Below are positions 7,983 to 17,211 of a stretch of 64,000 nt of DNA, piece after piece (the stretch's first letter is position 1; each line of letters opens with the position of its first letter). Under the pieces are notes generated by a model. That model made no database searches. It was not told the origin of the DNA and was given only the letters and a program-made list of their open reading frames with translations. The DNA is taken from assembly GCF_029076695.1 (NCBI RefSeq), contig NZ_JARFIK010000001.1, positions 1,240,001 to 1,304,000 of the forward strand, read 5' to 3'. The DNA comes from Adlercreutzia equolifaciens (lineage in GTDB: Bacteria; Actinomycetota; Coriobacteriia; Coriobacteriales; Eggerthellaceae). The translations under genes and the position numbers were made by a program.

Positions 7983-8354
7983 TTAGGCGTCGTTGCCCAC
8001 CAGGCCGTTCACCAGAGCGGACACAATCGAAATGACGATAGAGGCCACGAAGGCACTGCCGAAGCTGGCAATGTAGAAGCCTGCTCCGAACAGGCCGTTG
8101 GCCAGCCATGCGGCAATGTAGAGCAGCAGCGTGTTCACGATAAGGTAGAAGATGCCCAGGGTAAGGACGGTAACGGGCAACGACAGCACTTGCAGGATGG
8201 GCTTGATGGACATGTTGATGAGCGACAGGATAAGGGCGAAAAGCACAATGCCCACCCAGGTAGAGCCGCTATTGACAATCTCGATGCCAGGAACAATCCA
8301 TACCGCAGCGGCAACGGCGATGGCGGTGGCAATCCAGCGAATAATGAAGTTCAT
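7983..8354 (-). CDS. phage holin family 4 (YvlD-like) small membrane protein
   Basis: A 123-residue protein with four hydrophobic segments (about 5-25, 32-50, 60-85, 95-118). The pattern MNFIIRWIATAIAVAAAVWIVPGI, SLINMSIKPILQVLSLPVTVLTLGIFYLIVN and NTLLLYIAAWL matches the YvlD / mycobacterial four-TM holin-like family. No phage genes are nearby, so a lysis role is unlikely; relatives are chromosomal housekeeping membrane proteins of unknown role. The ATG at 8354 follows AAGGAGG. It is divergent from the methyltransferase gene, with only 44 bp between starts. Confidence 0.8.
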   Translation of the reverse strand: MNFIIRWIATAIAVAAAVWIVPGIEIVNSGSTWVGIVLFALILSLINMSIKPILQVLSLPVTVLTLGIFYLIVNTLLLYIAAWLANGLFGAGFYIASFGSAFVASIVISIVSALVNGLVGNDA

Positions 8355-8398
8355 AAGTGCCTCCTTTTCCATTGGGGCCATTATGTCAAAATGAGACC

Positions 8399-9847
8399 AT
8401 GACCAGAAAACACGACAACAAGCCGAAACGCAGCAGTAACCACCCCGCAAGGCCGCGGAAAAACAACCGCGGTCAGCCGGGTGCGCCGAAGGCTCAGCAA
8501 GGTGGGCCGGTGGCTTCGGGCTGCGCGCTCTGCCCCGTTTTCGGACAGTGCGGCGGTTGCAGTCAATTGGATGTGCCCTACGACCAGCAGCTGTCCGCCA
8601 AGCAACGCGCCGTTTTCGAGCTGTTCGAAGGCTTGGCTCCCGCCGAGGCGTTCCAGCCAGTGCTGGGTATGGAGCATCCCTTTCACTATCGCAATAAAGT
8701 GGTGTCTCCCTATGCGCCGGCGAAGGGCAAGCGCGGCACGGGCGCAGGTAAACGCGCGGCCGAGCGCGGCGCCGAGTCGGCCAAGCGCCATGGTGCGAAG
8801 GCGCTTCGCAGCACCCAGGGGTCGCGCAACCCCCAGCAAGCGCGAGAAGCCATTCTCACCGGCATGTACGCGCCGGGCACGCATCGCCTTATTCCCACGG
8901 ACGCCTGTGCCATCGAGAACGAGACGGCCAAGCAGGTGACCCTGGCCGTCCGCGACATAATGGCCCGCTGGGACATGGCGCCTTACAACGAGGACACCGG
9001 CGAGGGCTTCGTGCGCCATGTGGTGGTTCGCGTGGGTCATGAGAGCGGGGAAGTGCTCGTCACCGTGGTGACCAACGGCGAGGAGTTTCCCTCGGCCAAA
9101 GCCTTCTGCCGCGAGCTGGTGCGCCGTGTGCCGGCTATCACCACCATCGTGCAGAACGTGAACACGCGCCAGACCAATGTCATCCTGGGCGAAAAGGAGC
9201 GCACGCTCTACGGCCCCGGCTTCATCCTGGATACCCTGTGCGGTCTCAGCTTCCGCATTTCGTCGAAGTCCTTCTACCAGGTGAACGCCACGCAAACCGA
9301 AGTGCTCTACGATGAGGCCGTGCGCCTGGCGCAGCTGACGGGCGCCGAAACCGTTATCGATGCCTACTGCGGCACGGGCACCATCGGCCTGGTGGCCGCC
9401 AAGCGAGGGGCTCGCCGCGTCATCGGCGTCGACAGCGTGGCCTCCGCCATCCGCGACGCTGCCACCAATGCGCGCCATAACGGTGTGGGGAACGCCGATT
9501 TCGTGGCCGAGGACGCCACGGCGTTCATGGAGCGCCTGGCCGCCTCAGATGAGCGGCCGGAGCCCCTGGTGCTGCTCATGGATCCACCCCGCGCTGGTTC
9601 GACGCCCGAGTTCCTGGCGGCGGCCTGCGCCCTGGCGCCCCAGCGTATCGTCTACATCTCCTGCAACCCCACCACTCAAGCCCGTGACGTGCGCCAGCTC
9701 GTCGACAGCGGTTACGAGATAAAAGCAATTCGCCCGGTGGACATGTTCCCCCACACCGATCACATAGAATCGATCGTGATGCTGGAAAAGCACGCGAGCG
9801 AACCAAAGGGCCCGACCCCGAGGAGTCACAACCATGATCACGACTGA
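8399..9847 (+). CDS. 23S rRNA (uracil-5-)-methyltransferase, RumA/RlmD type
   Basis: 482 residues. This SAM-dependent enzyme forms 5-methyluridine in rRNA (some relatives act on tRNA). An N-terminal basic stretch (1-40) precedes four cysteines (Cys42, 45, 51, 54; GCALCPVFGQCGGCSQL) that fit the [4Fe-4S] site of RlmD. The SAM motif is DAYCGTGTIGLVAAK. Catalytic segments DPPRAG and YISCNPTTQARD, with the nucleophilic Cys, are present. A basic insert near residues 110-145 is unusual. It overlaps tilS by 14 bp, suggesting translational coupling. There is no clear ribosome binding site before 8399; TTATGTC just upstream could be a -10, so the mRNA leader may be very short. Confidence 0.88.
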   Translation: MTRKHDNKPKRSSNHPARPRKNNRGQPGAPKAQQGGPVASGCALCPVFGQCGGCSQLDVPYDQQLSAKQRAVFELFEGLAPAEAFQPVLGMEHPFHYRNKVVSPYAPAKGKRGTGAGKRAAERGAESAKRHGAKALRSTQGSRNPQQAREAILTGMYAPGTHRLIPTDACAIENETAKQVTLAVRDIMARWDMAPYNEDTGEGFVRHVVVRVGHESGEVLVTVVTNGEEFPSAKAFCRELVRRVPAITTIVQNVNTRQTNVILGEKERTLYGPGFILDTLCGLSFRISSKSFYQVNATQTEVLYDEAVRLAQLTGAETVIDAYCGTGTIGLVAAKRGARRVIGVDSVASAIRDAATNARHNGVGNADFVAEDATAFMERLAASDERPEPLVLLMDPPRAGSTPEFLAAACALAPQRIVYISCNPTTQARDVRQLVDSGYEIKAIRPVDMFPHTDHIESIVMLEKHASEPKGPTPRSHNHDHD

Positions 9848-10958
9848 CATTCTAGAAAAAACGCAGGCCACCATCGCCGACCATCATCTGATAGCTCCTG
9901 ACGGGGGCGCTCTGCTCATGGTGTCGGGCGGCTCCGACTCCACGGCTCTGGCCTACGTGGCGGCTGCGCTGCGGGAGGCGGGCGCTCTGGGGCCCGTGGC
10001 CATGCTCCATGTGAACCACAAGCTGCGCGGCCAGGACGCCGACGACGATGAGGCCTTCGTCCAAAAGTTGGCCGAGGCCCTCGATATTCCGCTGTTCATC
10101 TGCGCCATTGATATTGCCGCCGAGGCCGAGCGCACCCATGAGAACGTGGAGGCTGTGGCGCGTCGCGAGCGTTATCTGGCTGCTAACGAGGCCCTGCGCT
10201 CGATGTGCCAGCACGAGGGCTGCCCCTTGTCCGAGGCGCGCATCTTCACGGCCCACACCGCCGACGATCGCATCGAGAACTTCTACATGCGCTCCATTGT
10301 GGGCACGGGACCGGGCGGCTTCCGCTCCATGAAGTATCGCAACGGGCCGGTGGTGCGCCCGCTGCTCGATGTGACCCGCGACCAGCTGCGCGACTACCTG
10401 TCGGCCCGGGAGGAAGCGGGCGAGACGGTGGTTCGCGATGCGGCGGGGGCGCTCTGGCGTGAGGACGCCACCAACGCCCACACCGATCGCTTCCGCGCCT
10501 ACGTGCGCCATAAGGTGGTGCCTCCGGCCAAGGAATGGAACAGTGCCCTGCCTGAGGTGCTGGTGCGCTCCATGAACCTCATTGCCGACGAGGACGACAT
10601 GCTTGACGAAATGGCCGCCGATCTGGTGGAGGAGTCCAGCGTCTGGGTGGCCGAGGACGATACCTTCGGTATCGATCGTTCCGAGGGCTTCCGGTTGCTG
10701 CCGGCGTTCGGGCAGGCGAAACGGCCGCTGCAGCGCCGCGCGGTGCGCGAGCTTTTGCAGGCCATGCTCGGTCCGGATGCCCGTGTCGAGGCGGCAAGTG
10801 TGGAGGCTGTCCTACAGGGTTTTGCCGATGGCCAGCCCAACAGCGGCTACGTGGCCAATATCCAGTATGATCTAGCGGTAAGTGCGAACAAGCGCGGCGT
10901 GTTGGTAGAGCCCATGGCCTACTTCCGCGCCCGTAGAAAGAAGGACCATCATGACTGA
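9834..10958 (+). CDS. tilS: tRNA(Ile)-lysidine synthase TilS
   Basis: 374 residues. TilS joins lysine to C34 of the CAU-anticodon tRNA so that it reads AUA as isoleucine. The PP-loop MVSGGSDSTALAYVAA is at residues 30-45, followed by LHVNHKLRGQDADDDEAFV and TAHTADDRIENFYMR, all diagnostic. It overlaps the preceding methyltransferase gene by 14 bp and the following maf gene by 8 bp, so the three are one operon. The C-terminal region is short compared with E. coli TilS. Confidence 0.9.
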   Translation: MITTDILEKTQATIADHHLIAPDGGALLMVSGGSDSTALAYVAAALREAGALGPVAMLHVNHKLRGQDADDDEAFVQKLAEALDIPLFICAIDIAAEAERTHENVEAVARRERYLAANEALRSMCQHEGCPLSEARIFTAHTADDRIENFYMRSIVGTGPGGFRSMKYRNGPVVRPLLDVTRDQLRDYLSAREEAGETVVRDAAGALWREDATNAHTDRFRAYVRHKVVPPAKEWNSALPEVLVRSMNLIADEDDMLDEMAADLVEESSVWVAEDDTFGIDRSEGFRLLPAFGQAKRPLQRRAVRELLQAMLGPDARVEAASVEAVLQGFADGQPNSGYVANIQYDLAVSANKRGVLVEPMAYFRARRKKDHHD

Positions 10959-11748
10959 GAGCAAGGTATCGGTAACCGACGAAATAGCCGAGGCAGTGGG
11001 CAACGCCTCTCTCGAGCAGGCGGTGCGCGAAGCGCAGACCGATTTGCATGAGACGGCGGCCGACTACAATGACGCCTACGAGGATCCGGCTGCGGCCGAG
11101 CGCTATGAGGAAGCCGGTGATGTTGCCCCTTTTGAGGTAGTCCTCGCCAGCGGCAGTCCGCGTCGTCGCGAGCTGCTTGCTGACGCGGGCGTGAAGTTCA
11201 CGGTGCGCACGCCGGTGACCCCGGTGGACGAGTCTCTGGAGCCCGACTTGGCGGCTGATCCCGTGGAGGCGGCGAAGAAGTTGGCCGAGCGCAAGGCCGG
11301 CGCGGTCATCCAAGAAGTGCTGGCCGAGAACTACACGGGCATGCTCATTGTGATCGGCGCCGACACCATGGTGGTGCTCGACGGCAAGATCTTCGGCAAG
11401 CCCCGCAGCGCCTCGGACGGCAAACACATGCTGCGCCAGCTGTCGGGACGCACCCACGAGGTCATCACCGCGGTGTCGGTGTGGATGGTGTCGGCTCCCA
11501 CGGTGGAGGAAGTCTCCCTGGGTTTCCGCACGCTGGCCGACGTGAGCCGCGTCACCTTTAAGGATCTGAGCGACGAGGAGATCACCGAGTACCTGAAGAA
11601 GGGCGAATCCTTCGACAAAGCCGGAGCCTATGCCATCCAGGGCGCGGGCGCGGCGCTGGTGGATCACTACGATGGCGCCTATGACACCATCGTTGGTCTC
11701 CCTGTCGAGCGCCTCATCAAGGAATTTCCCGATCTGGCGCAGTCCTAA
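10951..11748 (+). CDS. Maf family nucleoside triphosphate pyrophosphatase with N-terminal extension
   Basis: 265 residues against about 190-200 for typical Maf proteins. The Maf core begins at about residue 64 with VVLASGSPRRRELLADAGV, followed by the VIGADTMVVLDGKIFGKPRS and GAYAIQGAGAALVDHYDG motifs. Maf enzymes hydrolyse non-canonical or canonical NTPs and influence septum formation. The first about 60 residues are acidic and helical, with no recognised domain. ATG at 10951 overlaps the tilS stop, supporting this start rather than an internal one. Confidence 0.88.
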   Translation: MTESKVSVTDEIAEAVGNASLEQAVREAQTDLHETAADYNDAYEDPAAAERYEEAGDVAPFEVVLASGSPRRRELLADAGVKFTVRTPVTPVDESLEPDLAADPVEAAKKLAERKAGAVIQEVLAENYTGMLIVIGADTMVVLDGKIFGKPRSASDGKHMLRQLSGRTHEVITAVSVWMVSAPTVEEVSLGFRTLADVSRVTFKDLSDEEITEYLKKGESFDKAGAYAIQGAGAALVDHYDGAYDTIVGLPVERLIKEFPDLAQS

Positions 11749-11960
11749 GGGCGTTCGCAGTTAAACGGGATGCTTTTCCAGCAAATAAACCCCATTGGTA
11801 ACCGCGCTTAATGTGTGGCGTTACCGTATTGTGTCCGTTCGTTGAAAGGTCTTTGGTAAACTGAAACGGAAACTAGACGCCCGGGGCCTTCCTGGTCACG
11901 GGCAAGTCCAACTCGGGCGGACGGAGCCTCTGTCCCTCCGACAAAAGAGAAGGTGCAACG

Positions 11961-12509
11961 GTGCATAACGACGTTTCAGAGATCATTTTCTCCGAGCAGG
12001 ATCTTGCCAATCGCGTAAGCGAACTCGGCGCCGCCATCACGCGCGACTACAAGGATATTGCCGGCGATGAGGGCATCGTGGTCATCTGCGTGCTGCGCGG
12101 CGCGGCCATGTACACATGCGACCTTATCCGCGCCATCGACATGCCGCTGGAGGTCGACTTCATGGCGGTGTCGTCCTACGGCAGCGGCGTGAAAAGCTCC
12201 GGCGTGGTGCGCATCCTGAAGGATCTGTCCAGCAACATCCAGGGCCGTCACGTGGTCATTGCCGAGGACATCCTCGACTCGGGCCTGACGCTCAGCTATC
12301 TCATCAAGAACCTGGAATCCCGCGGCCCCGCTTCTATTTCGGTGGCCACGCTGTTGCGCAAGGACACCCCGAACCAGGCCGACGTCAATTGCCGTTACGT
12401 GGGCTTCGAGTGCCCCGACGAGTTCATCGTCGGCTACGGCCTCGACTACGCGGAGCGCTACCGCAACCTTCCCTATATCGGCGTCCTCAAGCCTGAAGTT
12501 TATCAGTAA
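11961..12509 (+). CDS. hpt: hypoxanthine phosphoribosyltransferase
   Basis: A 182-residue purine salvage enzyme that makes IMP and GMP from hypoxanthine and guanine with PRPP. The PRPP-binding motif HVVIAEDILDSGLTLSYLI is near residues 96-114; VICVLRGAAMYTCDLIR is the substrate/pyrophosphate loop; VGYGLDYAERYRNLPYIG is the conserved C-terminus. The start is GTG at 11961, following GAGAAGG. ftsH starts 13 bp downstream. The tilS-hpt-ftsH order is conserved in many bacteria and is kept here with maf inserted. Confidence 0.93.
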   Translation: MHNDVSEIIFSEQDLANRVSELGAAITRDYKDIAGDEGIVVICVLRGAAMYTCDLIRAIDMPLEVDFMAVSSYGSGVKSSGVVRILKDLSSNIQGRHVVIAEDILDSGLTLSYLIKNLESRGPASISVATLLRKDTPNQADVNCRYVGFECPDEFIVGYGLDYAERYRNLPYIGVLKPEVYQ

Positions 12510-12521
12510 AGGCAGACACTC

Positions 12522-14831
12522 ATGGCAGACAACAACACCCCTAAGAAACCAAACCTCGGGCCCTCGTCCTCGTCGTCCCGCACCACCATGCTCATGGTCA
12601 TCATCTTGCTGGCCGTGGCGTTTTTTGTGGGCAGCCAGTTCATGCGCGGCGGTAATGAGGCCACCGTCACCGACGAGCTGATCACCTCCGAGTTCACCCA
12701 GGCGGTGGAGCAGGGCCGCGTGAAGTCCGTTACCTACTCGGCCGGCGATTACATGGTGTCGGGAACCTACTTCCCGGCGGCCACGGCGGGCTCCGAGGCG
12801 GCCAAGGCCTTCAACGGCGCCTTCGACTCCATGAACGCCCTCATGGCCACCAAGCGCGCCGACGACGGTAAAGCGCTGGCCGGGGTGGGCACCACCACGC
12901 TCGATCCGTCCACGCTGGGCAAAGAGCATCAGTACCGCTCTACCTACGTGGGCTCCGACTCGCTGGGCGAGCTTTTGGCCGCCCATCCCGACGTGTCCTA
13001 TCAGGTCACGCTGCCGAGCCCCTTCCTGGAAATCCTCACCACGCTGCTGCCCATCCTCATCATCGGCGGCCTGCTGTTCTTCTTCTTCTTTAAGATGCAG
13101 CAAGCCAACAACTCCCAGATGAACTTCGGCAAGGCCAAGACGAAGAAGGCCGCCGAGGAGCGTCCCGACGTGAAGTTCTCCGATGTGGCCGGCGTGGACG
13201 AGGCTGTGGAGGAGATGCAGGAAATCAAGGACTTCCTGGCCAACCCGGCGAAGTACCAGTCCATGGGCGCGAAGATCCCCCGCGGCTGCCTGCTGGTGGG
13301 CCCTCCGGGCACCGGCAAGACGCTGCTGGCCCGCGCCGTGGCCGGCGAGGCCGGGGTGCCTTTCTTCAGCATTTCCGGCTCCGACTTCGTGGAGATGTTC
13401 GTGGGCGTGGGCGCCTCCCGCGTGCGCGATTTGTTCCAGCAGGCCAAGGACGCGGCTCCGGCCATCATCTTCATCGACGAGATCGACGCCGTGGGTCGTC
13501 AGCGTGGTACGGGCCTGGGCGGCGGTCATGACGAGCGCGAGCAGACCCTGAACCAGCTGCTGGTGGAAATGGACGGCTTCGAGTCCAACGACTCGGTGGT
13601 GCTGCTGGCTGCTACTAACCGCTCCGACGTCCTCGACCCGGCGCTGCTGCGCCCCGGTCGTTTCGACCGTCAAATTGTGGTGGACACGCCGGACGTGAAG
13701 GGCCGCGAGAAGATCCTCAACGTGCATGCCAAGGACAAGCCCATTGGAAGCGACGTGGACCTGTCGAAGATCGCGAAGATCACCCCGGGCTTCACCGGTG
13801 CCGATCTGGCCAACCTGATGAACGAGTCGGCGCTGCTGACGGCCCGCCGCGGCAAGAAGATCATCACCATGCGCGAGGTCAGCGAGTCCATGGAGCGCGT
13901 TATTGCCGGTCCCGAGCGTAAGGGCCGCGTACTCAACGAGAAGACCAAGCACACCATCGCCTACCACGAGAGCGGTCACGCCCTGGTGGGCCACCTGCTC
14001 TCCCATGCCGATCCGGTGCACAAGATCAGCATCATCTCCCGCGGCCGCGCCCTGGGCTACACGCTGTCCATTCCCGATGAGGACAAGGTGCTCAACTCGC
14101 TCTCCGAGATGAAGGACGAGCTGGCCGTGTTCATGGGCGGTCGTGTGGCTGAGGAAATCTTCTGCGACGACATTACCACCGGTGCCTCGAACGACCTGGA
14201 GCGTGCCAGCAAGATGGCCCGCGCCATTGTCACCCAGTACGGCATGAGCCCCCTGGGCACCCAGGTGTTCGGCCAGCCCAACCACGAGGTGTTCCTGGGT
14301 CGCGATTACGGCAACACCCAGGACTACTCCGAGGAGACGGCTCGCCGCATCGACGAGGAAGTGGCGAAGATCATGAAGGAAGCCCACGATCGGGCCCACG
14401 ACATCCTCACCGCCCGCGCCGATCAGATGGACCTGATGGCCAGTGTGCTGCTGGAGCGCGAGACCGTGGAGGGCGAGGCCTGCGAGGCGCTGCTCGACAA
14501 TAAGTGGGACGAGTACCTGGCCCGCGAGGGCGACATCATTGCCGCCAAGGAGGCCGAAGAGGCGGCGGCGCGCGCCAAGGATGCGCAGCTGCTGGCTGAG
14601 CGCGAGGCTACCGAGGGTGGAAACCCGGACGCCGGCGAGACCCTGGCCGACCCGAACTGGCGCGAGGAGCCGGTGGAGCCGGGCGATCAGGATCCCAACG
14701 GCCCCTTCCGGGCCCCGGCCGAGGATGCCGACCGCGCTGACATGCCCACGCAGCAGCAGGTCGACGCCGAAATCGACCGCGAGGACGACATGGACTCCTC
14801 GGCCGATGCTCCCGATCCTGACAAAAAGTAG
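12522..14831 (+). CDS. ftsH: ATP-dependent zinc metalloprotease FtsH
   Basis: A 769-residue membrane-anchored AAA+ protease for quality control of membrane and regulatory proteins. It has an N-terminal TM at about 22-42, an extracytoplasmic domain to about 165, and a second TM at about 168-190 ([13 protein letters not shown]). The Walker A GPPGTGKT is at 260-267, Walker B is FIDEID, and the SRH contains [20 protein letters not shown]. The zinc site is HESGH, with the first His at 482. The extracytoplasmic domain is larger than usual, with an Ala/Gly-rich middle. A roughly 90-residue acidic Pro/Asp tail follows the protease domain. Confidence 0.96.
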   Translation: MADNNTPKKPNLGPSSSSSRTTMLMVIILLAVAFFVGSQFMRGGNEATVTDELITSEFTQAVEQGRVKSVTYSAGDYMVSGTYFPAATAGSEAAKAFNGAFDSMNALMATKRADDGKALAGVGTTTLDPSTLGKEHQYRSTYVGSDSLGELLAAHPDVSYQVTLPSPFLEILTTLLPILIIGGLLFFFFFKMQQANNSQMNFGKAKTKKAAEERPDVKFSDVAGVDEAVEEMQEIKDFLANPAKYQSMGAKIPRGCLLVGPPGTGKTLLARAVAGEAGVPFFSISGSDFVEMFVGVGASRVRDLFQQAKDAAPAIIFIDEIDAVGRQRGTGLGGGHDEREQTLNQLLVEMDGFESNDSVVLLAATNRSDVLDPALLRPGRFDRQIVVDTPDVKGREKILNVHAKDKPIGSDVDLSKIAKITPGFTGADLANLMNESALLTARRGKKIITMREVSESMERVIAGPERKGRVLNEKTKHTIAYHESGHALVGHLLSHADPVHKISIISRGRALGYTLSIPDEDKVLNSLSEMKDELAVFMGGRVAEEIFCDDITTGASNDLERASKMARAIVTQYGMSPLGTQVFGQPNHEVFLGRDYGNTQDYSEETARRIDEEVAKIMKEAHDRAHDILTARADQMDLMASVLLERETVEGEACEALLDNKWDEYLAREGDIIAAKEAEEAAARAKDAQLLAEREATEGGNPDAGETLADPNWREEPVEPGDQDPNGPFRAPAEDADRADMPTQQQVDAEIDREDDMDSSADAPDPDKK

Positions 14832-14872
14832 GAGCACCATGGCTTGATGAAGCCGCTTAGAGCTATAAGTAC

Positions 14873-14905
14873 GAAAGGGCGCCTTGCGGGGCGCCCTTTC
14901 TTGTA
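14873..14905 (+). terminator. terminator after ftsH
   Basis: An 11-bp stem (14873-14883 with 14890-14900) with a 6-nt loop. T residues close the stem and continue as TTGT. Confidence 0.75.
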
Positions 14906-15013
14906 CCGCACTTCAATGGAGGTATCGTGCCGCTGCGCCGTTCGTTACCTTATTCATCAGCGGCAATGGGTATACTGTGCCCTTACCCTCGATGATAGGA
15001 AGGCAACGGTTCG

Positions 15014-16327
15014 ATGATTTGGCACTGCGGTCGCTTCGATTTCGATGCGACGACGCCTCTAGTAATGGGCATTCTGAATGTGACCCCCGACTCTTTTTCG
15101 GATGGGGGAGCGTATCTTGATGCCGATGCGGCGGTGGCCCATGGACTCGAAATGGTCGAGCAGGGTGCCGTCATCATCGACGTGGGCGGCGAGTCCACGC
15201 GCCCCGGTGCCGATCCTGTCGATCCCGAAGAGGAGTGGCGTCGCATCGAGCCTGTCGTGCGCGCACTTGTCGACTATGACCTGTGCGTTTCGGTGGACAC
15301 GCGCCACGCTGCAGTGGCCGAGCGGGCGTTGCACGCCGGTGCCTCCATCATCAACGATGTGTCGGGTTTCCGCGACCCCGCTATGGTCGAGGCCGTCAAG
15401 CATTCCGGTTGCGGCTGCGTAGTCATGCATATGCAGGGCCAGCCGAAAACCATGCAGGACGAGCCCGTTTACGAGGACGTCGTGACCGAGGTACGTGATT
15501 ACCTGGCCGCCCGTGCCGAAGAGCTCGAGGCCGCGGGGATTGATCGCTCGCGCATCTGCATCGATCCCGGTCCGGGCTTTGGCAAAACGCCGAAGCAGAC
15601 TATCGAGTTGATGCGCAACCTCCACGAGCTGGTGCGCCTGGGCTATCCCGTGATGGTGGCGGCCTCGCGCAAAAGCTACGTGGGCTACGCCTATCATGTG
15701 GACGAGCCCCACGAGCGCGATGTGGCCTCGGCCGCCGAGGCGCTTCTTGCGTGCGAGCTGGGCGCCGCCGTGGTGCGCACCCATAACGTCCCGCTAACCG
15801 TGGCGGCACTGAAGGACTTGCGCCCCCTGGTGCTGTTGGGCCTGGGCTCCAACGTGGCTCTGGTAGCCGAGCCCGGTGAGGAAACCGAGGCCAAGATTGC
15901 CCAGATCAACCTTGCGGTGGGCCAGCTGTGCGCTCTGCCTGACACGCAGATCATCGACATGGCCTCCTTCTACGAGAGCGAGCCGGCCTACTATGAGGAC
16001 CAGGACGCTTTTGTGAACACCGTGGTCTCGCTGCGCTGCGGTCTGCCGCCCAAAGAGCTGCTGGGCTACCTGCACGGTATTGAGAATTCTCTGGGCCGCG
16101 TGCGCCAGATCGAGAACGGTCCGCGCACCCTCGACATCGATATTCTTGATTATCAAATGTACGTCGGCTCTACGCCGGAGCTCACGCTGCCTCACCCGCG
16201 GGTCTGTGAGCGCGACTTCGTCGTGAAGCCTCTATTGGAAATTCTTCCCGGATACGAACTGGCCGATGGCACCCCTGTCGCTTCGGTCCCCGAGGACGAG
16301 CGAGTGGGAAAGGCACATCGGTTGTAG
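15014..16327 (+). CDS. fused dihydropteroate synthase-HPPK (FolP-FolK)
   Basis: 437 residues, two folate enzymes in one chain. Residues 1-265 are dihydropteroate synthase: MGILNVTPDSFSDGG, IDVGGESTRPGA, DTRHAAVAE, INDVSG and IDPGPGFGKT are the pterin and pABA-binding segments. From about 271 (VLLGLGSN) the chain is 6-hydroxymethyl-dihydropterin pyrophosphokinase, with the ATP/Mg motif GPRTLDIDIL and LPHPRVCERDFV. The fusion joins consecutive steps: HPPK makes the pyrophosphate that DHPS condenses with pABA. The order is FolP then FolK; no FolB domain lies between. birA begins 3 bp downstream. Confidence 0.93.
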   Translation: MIWHCGRFDFDATTPLVMGILNVTPDSFSDGGAYLDADAAVAHGLEMVEQGAVIIDVGGESTRPGADPVDPEEEWRRIEPVVRALVDYDLCVSVDTRHAAVAERALHAGASIINDVSGFRDPAMVEAVKHSGCGCVVMHMQGQPKTMQDEPVYEDVVTEVRDYLAARAEELEAAGIDRSRICIDPGPGFGKTPKQTIELMRNLHELVRLGYPVMVAASRKSYVGYAYHVDEPHERDVASAAEALLACELGAAVVRTHNVPLTVAALKDLRPLVLLGLGSNVALVAEPGEETEAKIAQINLAVGQLCALPDTQIIDMASFYESEPAYYEDQDAFVNTVVSLRCGLPPKELLGYLHGIENSLGRVRQIENGPRTLDIDILDYQMYVGSTPELTLPHPRVCERDFVVKPLLEILPGYELADGTPVASVPEDERVGKAHRL

Positions 16328-16329
16328 TC

Positions 16330-17175
16330 ATGAAGCTGGTTGTTCTGGACGAGGTGGAATCCACCAACGAGGAAATCAAAGAAGCGCTGCTAGAGGGAAA
16401 GGCCGAGGGTCTGATTGTGCGCGCTCGTCGCCAAACCGGCGGCTATGGTCGCCAAGGGCGCCTCTGGGACAGCCCGGAGGGCGGCCTGTATATGTCCGTG
16501 CTGCTTCGCCCCGACGTGGGCGGCAGCGGCTTGGCCACGCTCAGCCTCGTGGTGGGTTTGGCGGTGCAGCGTGCCCTTGAGACACTGGCGGCGCCTCAGC
16601 ACAAAGACGGCATTCGCCTCAAGTGGCCCAACGATGTGGTGTTCATGCCCAGCGAGGATACGCCGGCCAACGAGTATCACAAGCTGAGCGGCATTTCGCT
16701 GGAGACCTGCGGCGGTGGCGTGTGCGTGGGCATTGGCGTCAATGTCTTCGCCCCCGAGGTAGCGGTACCGGTAGAGGGGCGCAATGTGCCCTCCTACATG
16801 GCCGACCTCATGGCTGCGGCCGACTCCACGCCCGAGCATCCCCAGACGGTGGCCGAGGCGGCTGCCGCTCTTTCCGGCCGTGCTTTGACGGCGTACCGCG
16901 AGGAGATTATCACCGACATCCAGCGCGAGATCATCGCTCGCATCTTGGTGAGCTACGGTCGCTGGCGCGAGTTGGGCCTGCAGCCTTCCGTGGCCAGCTT
17001 GAGTGCTGCCTCGTTCCTGGACGGCCGCACGGTGCGCATCGAGGACATGGCGGGCAACGTTACCGTGGAGGGCGTGGCCGACGGCATCGACGATCGCGGT
17101 CGCCTGCTTGTGCGAGCCGCTGACGGGGTTGTGCCCGTGTCTTCAGGGGAGGCTCACGTCATTCCCGTCGCCTAA
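16330..17175 (+). CDS. birA: biotin-[acetyl-CoA-carboxylase] ligase, no repressor domain
   Basis: A 281-residue enzyme that attaches biotin to a carboxylase lysine via biotinyl-AMP. The family start VVLDEVESTNEEIKEAL, the biotin-binding RQTGGYGRQGRLWDSPEGGLYMSVLLRP and LKWPNDVV motifs are present, and the C-terminal SH3-like domain ends the chain (GRTVRIEDMAGN...GRLLVRAADG). There is no N-terminal helix-turn-helix, so this is a group I enzyme that cannot act as the biotin repressor. The biotin transporter BioY lies two genes downstream. Confidence 0.9.
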   Translation: MKLVVLDEVESTNEEIKEALLEGKAEGLIVRARRQTGGYGRQGRLWDSPEGGLYMSVLLRPDVGGSGLATLSLVVGLAVQRALETLAAPQHKDGIRLKWPNDVVFMPSEDTPANEYHKLSGISLETCGGGVCVGIGVNVFAPEVAVPVEGRNVPSYMADLMAAADSTPEHPQTVAEAAAALSGRALTAYREEIITDIQREIIARILVSYGRWRELGLQPSVASLSAASFLDGRTVRIEDMAGNVTVEGVADGIDDRGRLLVRAADGVVPVSSGEAHVIPVA

Positions 17176-17211
17176 GACTACAATAGCGCCTGATACCAAG
17201 AAAGGCGCACT

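Noticed and set aside
11976-14840. A 954-codon open frame on the minus strand opposite hpt-ftsH
   Set aside because: It mirrors ftsH and hpt codon by codon, is His/Gly/Val-rich with no domain, and is an artefact of high third-position GC.
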